18,534 nucleotides of DNA, from the NCBI GenBank assembly GCA_014904985.1, contig MU129311.1:11926-30459 (forward strand), in the 5' to 3' direction. Shown one piece after another: positions 8,631-17,145 of the stretch; position 1 is the first letter of the stretch, and each line of letters starts with the position of its first letter. A model generated the notes under the pieces. It was given only the letters and a program-made list of their open reading frames with translations, ran no database searches and was not told the DNA's origin. Position numbers and translations under genes: made by a program. The stretch comes from Hydnum rufescens UP504. Its lineage: Eukaryota > Basidiomycota > Agaricomycetes > Cantharellales > Hydnaceae.

Positions 8631-10110
8631 ATGCTATTCAGAAGATTCTTCTTGACAAGAACATGCAGCATCCAACTGCCTTCAGCCCCATCCAATGATT
8701 CTGCTGGTAACAAACCATCTGCTTCTGTACATCCGGAGCCTCCAACAATGCTTCAACCATCATATCCAGATTACCTCAATGAGCATGGAGGCGCAGGATG
8801 GGATGCCACTCTCATTATGTCTTCAATAATCTGCGATATGCCAGCTCTTCTGCGTGCACTTTCTGGTCCTCTCACTCAAGTTTTCGATGTTCTGGCAGAG
8901 GTAATTGAGGCAGTCAAAATCATGCACAGCAGAAGAGATGGGTGCACACAGCTCATAGTTCGCATGACAAAGTTTCTTGAGAGCTTTGTGGGCAGGTTGA
9001 AGGGGAGCAATGTCCTCAATAATTCAGCAATAGCTTCAAGTTTATTCATTTTAAGGTGGTATGCTTCCCAATTTCCTTGGACAGTCTCTACAATAAAATA
9101 CATCTCTTTTGGATATAGGAACCTGATGGCAATTTGTGCTGATGCAAAGCGATGGTCCAGTCTGAATCTTGTGAATTGCTACATCCAGCATCACCAAATT
9201 ATGACTGGGATATTGAGGCACAAACAGAATCTGACAGATTGTTTCCATGTGTTCCAAGTGAGTCTGTATTCAACAAGACCACTCTCACTTGGCGAAAGCA
9301 AGCTGATGTGATCATGAAGATCATCATGCCAATAACAGCATCCAACCCTGTGGACAGACCAAGGACAATTGTGTCTCTGGACCCATCAGTCTCAGCAAGA
9401 TCCCTGTCAGCCCCCAAAAATGCACTCATGAGTTATTTGGGACTATCAACAATCCAATGATCTCAACTTGTGTTTTCAGACTTCAATTCTGCTAGAAGGA
9501 CTAGATGACTTCTTCAATCATCCAGCAGGTCAGGCAGTGTTTGAGCAAATCGGTGCAGCCATGCAAGGACGACTGGAGGAGATGGGGTTACAGGCAACCT
9601 CAACACCACTGGGCTCAAGGTAATTGGTATCCTCCATTCAATATAGCAATAAGAGACTGATGAAGACAAAGCAGGGATGCAGGGGTGACTGGACCATGAA
9701 TCTGCCATGATCGCCATGTGTCATATCTCAGAAGCCAGATCTTGGAGCTTATGGCTGAAGTCCATGGAGTTTCGCCACATATTTGCATTGGTACAGATCT
9801 CAAAGTGCAGGCTGTGGGATCAAAAACACACAAGCAGCTGACTGAGGACCTGACACATCAACTTTGTAAAGCAGTTATGGTGATGTTAGAGCTCCTGAAT
9901 GAGCTCCATGATGTCACCAAGGTCAAATCGGATTTGGCTGTGCTGGCAGGAAAGATGGATGATCTGGCAATGAATTTGCACAATCTGGGTCTTCAGGGTG
10001 AGGCCTTTGAGGTACAGAGTATGGTGGCAGAGCTATACCACACTGGAGGGAAGAAATCACATCTTTCTGGCTCTCTTGTATAAAATAGCAAACATGGATG
10101 GATTATGTAA
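8631..10110 (+). pseudogene. Relic of a helical/TPR-type basidiomycete protein
   Basis: Exon-like blocks of what seems one decayed gene. Block 1 (8631-9055) starts with ATG, has a Ser/Pro-rich lead, and then an amphipathic helical region ('LSGPLTQVFDVLAEVIEAVK...'). A 63-nt intron (9056-9118) rejoins the frame to 'NLMAICADAKRWSSLNLVNCY' (to about 9257), where a strong donor GTGAGT follows. Later blocks are 'GLDDFFNHPAGQAVFEQI' (about 9498-9620), then 9718-10083 with a TPR-like helix pair, 'MDDLAMNLHNLGLQGEAFEV...ELYHT'. The helical N-terminus plus TPRs recalls the NLR/STAND-related proteins abundant in mushroom fungi, but no NACHT or NB-ARC P-loop is visible. Frame changes around 9300-9480 and 9620-9780 are partly introns and partly decay. 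CpG is less depleted here than in the retroelements. Confidence 0.4.
9056..9118 (+). other. Probable 63-nt intron
   Basis: Donor GTGGTA at 9056 and acceptor ATAG at 9115-9118. Removing it joins '...SLFIL' to 'R-NLMAICADAKRW' without a frame change and removes a compositionally odd 21-residue insert. The length is typical for basidiomycete introns; the donor is weaker than consensus. A second donor-like GTGAGT lies at 9258, with a CTCAC branch-like word at 9282 and AG at 9298. Confidence 0.45.
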
Positions 10111-11690
10111 GCCTTGAGGGATGGGAATTCCTGAGGAGAGCCTGAGTGCTTGAACAGAGAGAGGGCAGGCAAGAGGCAAAAAGGCATCATAGCATTTGTG
10201 ACTCTGGCCAATTTATGGCCTACAGGATGGTGGTGATACATGTGGTGCAAAGTAGAGACAAAAAAAGGAGTACAAAAAACATGGTAAAATCAAGGCAATA
10301 AAGCAACATCTAAGCAGTGAAGTGCAGGGGCCCTGTCATGGTCTTAGGAGACACTGACAGGTCCATTCCTATTGGTGTAGGCATGCTTGTTTCCACATAT
10401 GTTACTAATAGGGTCGCTCACCCATTTGGTCAATTCTATCCATCCGATCGGAATTCTAACAGGACCTCCACCACTGCTAGTGTTACAGTGACTCAACTTT
10501 GGGTGACTCTGAGAGAGTTCTGTTGGACTTGACTTAGATTCAGAGTTGGCCTGAAGGAGACTTCAGGTTATCACACACACTTATGTATATAATGTTAATG
10601 GAGCACTATGCTTCCTTGTCTAATCAAGTCTCCCCCCACACAATATGGTCCAAGATCTTATCTATATATGGTGCTCCTGCCTACATTGGTTTGCCTGAGT
10701 CAACTTCAAGCCCCATCAAGTTGAGTCCAAATATTTGTAATGAAAGGATTCAACTGAAACTGCACTTAAGTCCTACCTTTGGGATGCTGCTGGAAGCAAA
10801 AGTAGAAACACTTGGCCTATTTTTGCTTCTGGCAGTCATCAAGGTGGGTGGGATTGGTATCTGCCACAATAGGTGGATGAGTCTTCCTGAGGTCCCTTGA
10901 TGCCCCCTGTGCATAGCCTGACATCCATAACTGAAGTTGAGATATGCTCATGCATGCACTTCTAATTCCGACTTGGAGCCTGTCTCTTTAAACTTGGAGA
11001 TGAGATCCTTTTGGTATGAGGAGGTGAGATATTGGGGAGATCATGGGATTGCTTCTAGGCTTCTTGCTGACATGAGACCACATGTCATCAGGACTGTTTC
11101 CCAATTGATCATGTATCATCTTGATCACTTCACAAATTTACAGGTAGCCTCAACATACAATGCTGAAAAACAGTTCTCACAGTTGTTGTCTTCAGCAAAG
11201 TTAACATGAGAGGGTCCCTGTGGATTGCTGTCAAGGTGAAAGATATAGGGAAGGTGTGGATGTCATGGATTCCATTTTGGGTGTTCAAATGCCCAATCAT
11301 TCTCTAGTATATTTTCATTAGCCATAGAGTCTCAATAGTGATCTGAGTCACCATAGAATTCACCTGGGCTGTCTTCCATATCTCCCAACATGTCCAGTTG
11401 GCCCTTATGTAGGAAACAGCATTCACTGTTTGAGAACCCAAGTGACCTCTCTCTCTCTAGCCATCTTCCTTGCGATTCCTCAGGACTTTCTATGAAAGAC
11501 TACATACTCTATCTTGAAGATGACAAGGACAAAGGCATACACCACTTGTTGATGTTGATGATCAATAAAACACTCCCTCATTCAGATATGGATATAGATC
11601 CATGGGGGGTGCTGCTTTGATTGATTCTCCCTCCCCCCATACACTCAGTTGCACTACAATAGCCACACATAAGAGATCTGACTCAGGAAT
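10111..11690. other. No gene recognised
   Basis: Plus-strand frames of 70-105 codons exist (10317-10532, 10583-10900, 10937-11209, 11390-11620), but none shows a motif or a coherent composition, and neighbouring frames do not join into a gene. I see no terminal repeats or RNA genes. It may be decayed intergenic or transposon sequence. Confidence 0.35.
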
Positions 11691-11699
11691 CATCTAGAT

Positions 11700-12326
11700 C
11701 ACTACACATGTTGCAGAGCACATTCATGATTCCAGCATGCCTGGTACCAGTTGTTCAACAAATCAATGTCAGATATCAATATCATATTGTCTAGATGTAT
11801 GTCTACATGAGACCTGCATGTGTAGGTTTCCCAGATGGGCAAGTAGGCCAAGAATGCCTTCTATGCCTGATAGATCAGGAGCTGCCTAGAAAAAAAATCA
11901 GGGACAACCTTTTCTGCATGCTAGAAGCCATCAGGGGCCATGCTACTCACCATAATGAGTGAGTGTTAGAGCTGAGAGCAGATGGGGAAAATAATTCACT
12001 TCCAAGCTGTTGCCACTGTCAGCTTCAGGATCCACTGAATATGTGTTTGGAGGCATATCCTTCACCTGAAACTTCTGCTACACCAGTGTTAATTTGGGAG
12101 TAACTGAATTAGGTACTAATGGGCTGGAGACCTGAGGGGGCTCCAGACCAGGTTTGATGCCCTTAGTCATGAGGTCCAGGAGCTGTAGGGTCTGAGGGAA
12201 GGTTGTAGGAATCCGTGAGGAGGAGGATACAGCAGATGGGTTCCCCATGGGGTGATGGGAGTCCATATGTTGGCTTCTCATATGGATGGATGAGTCAGGT
12301 GACTCCTTAGGAGAATGTGAGTTCAT
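11700..12326 (-). pseudogene. Unknown relic gene with one good intron
   Basis: Minus strand: ATG at 12326, a Ser/Pro/His-rich N-terminus, 'FPQTLQLLDLM' and 'PPNTYSVDPEADSGNS', with a TAG at 12080-12078. The frame is open otherwise to a strong donor at 11950. After a 65-nt intron the best following frame reads 'APDLSGIEGILGLLAHLGN' but is out of phase with exon 1, so there is at least one indel. No family was recognised. The ATG lies only about 50 nt beyond the candidate LTR of the neighbouring retroelement. That raises the alternative that this is the start of another retroelement's Gag, but no primer-binding site is visible next to the LTR. Confidence 0.3.
11886..11950 (-). other. Probable 65-nt intron, minus strand
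   Basis: The donor is GTGAGTA beginning at 11950. A CTGAT branch-like word lies near 11900, followed by a run of eight T and acceptor CTAG ending at 11886. All three signals match fungal introns better than anything else in the window. This is the main evidence that the surrounding minus-strand region was once a gene. Confidence 0.45.
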
Positions 12327-12377
12327 GGTCTGGACTGCCCAATGCTTAGAGGGTAGCGTGCTGTTTCAGCATGTTGC

Positions 12378-12634
12378 TGTTAGCAGTTTAGAGCAGAAAA
12401 AAGATACATTTCGGTAATACCCAGGCTAGCTATATGAGTCTGCTTACATAAAGGAGACAAATACTAGCTAAAGCTGGGGCAGCACCAAACTCCTGTGGAG
12501 AAGCTTTCCACTGGTGTTTGGTTGTGAAATAGAAAAGAAAGGAATATAATAAGAGAGCATGAAGTACATTTAAGATTGAGCAACTAGGAATGTTGGTAAA
12601 GCCAAGTACCAGCTGGGCTTATATACCACTAACA
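12378..12634 (-). repeat. Candidate 257-bp 3' LTR of the chromovirus
   Basis: On the plus strand the segment begins TGTTAG and ends CTAACA, a perfect 6-bp inverted end with TG...CA. On the minus strand it begins right after a purine-rich tract, as a 3' LTR should, and carries TATATAAG (12625-12618) near its start. The second LTR would lie beyond the right edge of the window, so identity between LTRs and the target-site duplication cannot be checked. The flanking bases outside its far end are GTTGC (12373-12377). Confidence 0.55.
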
Positions 12635-12647
12635 CTGCCCCCAGTCC
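12635..12647 (-). other. Polypurine tract
   Basis: The minus strand reads GGACTGGGGGCAG directly before the candidate LTR start TGTTAG. Such a purine run primes plus-strand DNA synthesis in LTR retroelements. Its exact contact with the TG end supports the LTR boundary. Confidence 0.5.
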
Positions 12648-14363
12648 TGTGGTGCAAAGGTTTTAATGACAGGCAGGGGGTCCATGGTGGGTGTTAGAGT
12701 ATGAGTCTTCATCGCTATCATATGTGTTCCTGTGTTGGTCCTGGCGGACCTCCAAGTGTATGGCTCTTTGTTGAAATCCACTGGTCCCTGTGCAGGCCAT
12801 CTCTAATTCTGCTCACTCTTGTGGGTGGAGATGGTGGGGAAAGGCACCCAACTGGATAATGGGGGCCTCCTGCCAGGAGCCATCCATGGCATTCACAAAA
12901 GGCATGCACCCCACAATTTGTGGACAAGGGGGAGAAATACATTGGTGTGATGAATAGGCATCCATTTGGCTGGAAGTGGGAGGCTGGTAATGCTCCAGAG
13001 CTCTTGGAGGGGAGGCTCATCAGAACTTGTTGTTGTATGATGGTTCTCGGGGGTGTTCTCTATGATCCAGTGATCATTGTCTTTGAGAGGAACTGGAGTG
13101 TTGAGGGGTTTCACTATGTTGGTGCAAAGCTCCTTTGTCAGGGCACCAGCGTTGATCCTCTTCGAGCACTCCTGGGATATGGTTGGAACCTGTGTGGGGA
13201 TCCTGTTGCCATCCTCACAAGGCTGGCTGTGGTTCATAGTTTAAGCAAGTATGGGTTGGATCAGAATATATGACTGTGGGTGGATTTGGCAGGGTAGGCA
13301 GGTTGTCCCACCATCTGTCCAGGTCCATTTCACTTCTGGAGGTGTTACCAGAGGTCTCAGTGGCTTGGGGCTCATTGTCCCAGGTTGGAGAGGCCATGGG
13401 TACATTGAACTGCGCACCGGCAGGCTCGTTCATGCTCTTGACAGGCATGGGGCAGGCATTTTCTGCCTTTCATTCGGCCACTGTCATGAAGGTACTGTCA
13501 GGGCTGTAATACTTTGCTGAGTACAGGAGCTTGGTCATGTTGTCCAGAATGTTGAAGTTGTCAGGGTGGGGAGGGGGACCCAGAAATGTGTCCTCCCATT
13601 TGTATGCTCCCCTGTCATCTTCACCAGGGAAGGTGGGGGGATCCCCTTCAAAGTTTTAGCAGAGGATGAGTGGCTGTCGTAGTCTGGCTTCATTGGTTGC
13701 AAAATATCTGTCCTGTACCAAGACAAGCTGGGACTCAGGTAAGGCTTCTGTTGTATGGATAGTATGACTGGAATTGGCAAAGGCACAGAGACAGTAAGCA
13801 TGCAATTGTTTCCACAGCAGGGAGTCTATGGTTTCTCTAACAGGCTTATCCCAAACAAATCCGACCAGAGTGCTCAAGTACCAGGATATGATGGGTAGGT
13901 CCTCCTTGCATTTGTACAGGGGGTGGGGGCCAAGAAAGAGCTTATGGGCAACAATGTAGTTGGAAAAGGCCAAAAGTACTGCTATGATATGGGTGATTTG
14001 AAGGTAGCAAGCATGAGGGGCATCACTACAGTACCAGGGTTTGAACAGATTTTCGAACCTGGACTGGTTGGGTGCATCAACCCAGTAGCAAATATCTCTA
14101 ATGAAGGCAGGGATTAGAAATTGGGAGTTATGTTCATTTTGTTCAGCCAGACCCCAGGCATAGTCCCACAAGGTGCAAAGGGTGTCCAGGCACTCATTTT
14201 TTACAGTGGACTGCTTATTCTTGTCCTGTATGTTGCAAATCAGCTGCAAGAAGGTTGGGATGAAGGCTGTGAGCAGGCTGAGGGGTTGTGCCAAGGTGAC
14301 AAGCTTGTATGAGGGCTGTTGACCTAGGATGTCCAGGATGCCCATGTGCCCAGTTCGCGTGAG
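12648..14363 (-). pseudogene. Unexplained coding region after the chromodomain
   Basis: It is in the same frame as the integrase-chromodomain, entered through a single TGA at 14366-14364. It stays open from 14363 to a TAA at 13656, continues through TGA at 13470 and ends at TGA 13215. About 380 codons thus carry only two internal stops. The first ~220 residues ('MGILDILGQQPSYK...') are helix-like, contain about ten Cys ('LICNI', 'NECLDTLCTLWDY', 'KPWYCSDAPHACYL', 'AYCLCAF') and one hydrophobic run ('ITHIIAVLLAFSNYIVAHKLF'). The remainder is acidic and Pro-rich with 'DRWWDNLPTLP'. From 13215 to 12648 frames are short and Pro/Ser-rich. No family was recognised. It may be a Pol C-terminal extension, a separate accessory ORF or captured host sequence. 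An envelope-like role is not supported by a signal peptide or cleavage site. Confidence 0.5.
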
Positions 14364-16385
14364 TCATGACATCAGTGGTGTAAGAACAGGATGGGCCATT
14401 TCATGGAAAGTGTACCCATAGTAGGGGTCCCCTGCATAGTGAGTGGGGTTGTTATCCTTGAAATCCATACAAGACTTCATAGTGGGGTTGGAGGGAAACA
14501 TGGTTTGCTCCAGCTTGGCTAATACCATAAATAAGGCAGGTAGAGACACAGGGACTGTGGCAGTATGGGGAAGCATTTGACCTTTAAACTCCTTAAGTAT
14601 CTCTGGAGCATTATGTAGGTCTCTACTTGACTGCCAGGAGTCATGTTTGGGCCCATAACCATGCCATTGGACTAGGTATTCCACTGATCGTTTTCTCTTA
14701 TTGTACCTGGAGTCCACAATACCATCCACTTGGTATTCCTTGGAGGCACGTAGATCATTGCAGGGGTTCAACATCATGGAGCGGTCCTTGTCTTGGGACC
14801 ATTTGTATAAGGTAAGATGCTCCAAGTTGACCACATTGTGCATTGGCATTGTGTCAGGGAGTCTTAACCTGTAAGTGCTCAGGCCAAGGACCTCAGTGAT
14901 TTCAAATGGACCAATCCTTTGCTGCATGAGCTTATGCCCCATTCCCTTGACATCCACTAGTTCCAACAAGTGAGGGTTTAGGAGAACTTCATCCCCAACT
15001 TTGTAAAGGACAACCCTCCTTTTTTTGTCATATTGGTAAGCTTGTGAGTCTGCAGCCTGTATAATTGCATCATGTGCCAGGTCCCTACAAACATGTAGGG
15101 TGCTTATATGGTCATTGGCCAACAGGCTGTCTGTCAAGGGTAGACTGGCCAATTCTTGTAGTAGACGTAGGGGTGTCCAAGGGGTGTATCCTAGTAGTAA
15201 GTCAGCTGGTGATGCCAGCATGGATGAGTGTACAGCCCTGTTGTAGGCCAAGGCTAATATGTCCAGCCAGTCTACCCAGTCATTACAATCCACATTTACA
15301 TAGCACTGTATCATAGTCTCGAGGTGTTGGTTCATCACTTCAGTCTGACCATCAGTCTGTGGGTGGTGTGAAGTAGACATGGCTAGTCGGGTATTGAAGT
15401 AGCTCATTAATACATGCCAGAAGTTACTTAAGAAGCAGGGGTCCCAATTGCTAATGATCTGTGAAGGTAGCCCAAAATGCTTGTATACCTCCTTATGTAG
15501 TAGGGAGGCCACTCCTGCTGCAGTTATGTGGGTAGTAGTCAGAATAAAAATTCCATATTTTGTGAGCTTGTCCATGACAACCAGTATGGTGTCTTGGCCC
15601 TTCAATTCTGGCAGGCCTGTCACAAAGTCCATGCTTATGACCTTGAATGGTAGTTTTGGCATGTCAAGGGGTTGTAGGTATTCTTTGGGCCCTAACCAGT
15701 CATGTTTGACCTTTTGGCAGACATCACAAGTCTTGCAGTAGTGTAGGATGTCCTTCCTCATGAATTTCCAGTAAAATCCTCAACGAAGTGTTTCCAATGT
15801 CTTCCCCCACCAGCCATGAGCCATCTCGTGAGGGGTATCATGGGCTTCTTTTATTAACACAAGTTGCTCCTTTGACAGTACACATAACCTGGAATGGCCA
15901 TCAGAGTCCTTGAGGAGTAGGAGTCCTTTATCACTATGGGTAAATTGATGGAAGTGTTCAAGTTTGACCTTTCATCCTTGTGGGTTTTGATTGTCCAGGA
16001 TGGACTCAGTACAGGCCCAGATGGCTTTGAATTCTGGGTCCTTGGCATACCCTGTCTTGAATCGGTAGGCTATTTTGGGGGAAACAGACAGGTTCAGCCC
16101 TGGGGCTGGTCTTTCCAGGCTCAGGGGTCTGACACTTGGTTCCTGGATGTTAGGGGGGGACACCCCTGGCCCCAGAGTGGGAAAGGTCATTGTTTCTGAT
16201 GCCACTGTCTGGGCCTGTGTTGATATGAAAGTGGCCTTGCCCAGACTGGGTGTACAAATAGTGAAATTCCAGTCCTTTGCCTGGCTGTCTTCATCCACAA
16301 CCAACTTGAGGATACTGTGGTCTTTAGGGGACACCACCTTGGGTGTCAACAGGAGTCTGGATAGGGGATCCATGTTAGAGTGGGT
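14364..16385 (-). pseudogene. Integrase with H2C2 finger, GPF motif and chromodomain
   Basis: Integrase inserts the element's DNA into the genome; the chromodomain can direct it to modified chromatin. The N-terminal part runs from 'NMDPLSRL' (about 16373) through an H2C2 zinc finger ('EAH...MAHG', then 'CKTCDVCQ'). The core, counted from Met at 15761, has Asp45 (MDFVTG), position 105 and Glu141 (DGQTE). The spacing D-59-x-35-E fits the family, but position 105 is Asn (codon 15449-15447) in 'ISNWDPCF', where Asp is expected. GPF is at residues 284-286. The chromodomain is at about 342-392 ('EYQVDGIVDSR', 'YLVQWHGYG', 'DSWQ...LHNAPEIL'). TGA stops lie at 15972 and 15780. The frame continues past TGA 14364 into the extra region. 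Confidence 0.85.
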
Positions 16386-17145
16386 TCACCCTGGTTGGTG
16401 TACAATGGTCATTCCTGGAAATGCCATGAATACTGTTCCCCAAGTGCTAAGGTGATGGTTTGCATTTTCATAGGTTTTGCCCATTGTAAGGCAGCATGGT
16501 TGGTCATGAGGAGGATTTATTCCCCTTCTATGAAGGGTAGGAATCAGATCAAACTGTCCTTGGTGGCTAGGGCCTCCTGCTCCATGGTGGAATATCGAGT
16601 CTCGGCAGGCTTGCAGGTCCAGCTCCAATAAGCTATGACTCTTCTACATGGACCACAGTTTCTTTGAATGTTCCTGCCCATCATCCTGGGGGAGGTCAGT
16701 CATTGTGAGCATCTGAGAGTTTTACAGATAGCTCTGGAATCTGGCTTCCTTTGTCATATGCTTTTTGGAGACATTCATAGACCTTGGTGCCTCATAAATC
16801 CTTCACTAGTATGGGTTGTATTTGTTGTAGAGCACCAGTGAGAGCCATGTCAGAAGTATCCATATACAGCCTGTAACCCTGGCCCCATATAGGGTGGCTC
16901 CAGATGGGTGCAGACATCAATACTTGCTTCATCATTTTGTAGGCCTCCTCATGCTTGATGCTCCAGTTCCAAGGTGCACCCTTACATAGCAAGAGGAACA
17001 AGGGTGCTGCAATCCTGGAGAAGTTGAGGATGTATGTGGTGAAGTAGATGGCCATTCCAAGCAAGGTCTCTAGGTCTTTATGGTGGTGGGGCGCAGTCAG
17101 GGCTGTGACTGTGTGTATTTTCTCAGCATTGGTGGACAGTCCTAG
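16386..17145 (-). pseudogene. RT connection and RNase H domain
   Basis: RNase H removes the RNA strand during reverse transcription. It follows RT in frame after the TGA at 17146. 'LETLLGMAIYFTTYILNFS' and 'WSIKHEEAYKMMKQVL' form the connection. 'YRLYMDTSD' (about 16850) holds the first catalytic Asp. 'YSTMEQEALA' (about 16575-16600) holds the Glu. 'MTNHAAL' has Asn (16501-16499) where the family has a catalytic Asp. 'KTYENANHHLSTWG' follows; the His-His pair replaces the usual Arg-Arg. TGA stops lie at 16792, 16696, 16681 and 16544, and a TAA at 16519. One-base losses near 16638 and 16490 move the domain through three frames. Confidence 0.75.

Noticed and set aside
9152..9460. Separate 102-codon plus-strand gene
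   Set aside because: It overlaps the better-supported helical relic frame up to about 9257 and shows no motif. Its 3' part may be an exon or chance.
12893..13520. Overlapping plus-strand frames of 79-117 codons
   Set aside because: Antisense shadows of the minus-strand Pro-rich coding region, with Gly/Trp/Val-rich composition and no motifs.
13656..14345. Envelope-like protein gene behind Pol
   Set aside because: There is one hydrophobic run but no signal peptide, no furin-like site and no recognisable fusion region. The position alone is not enough.
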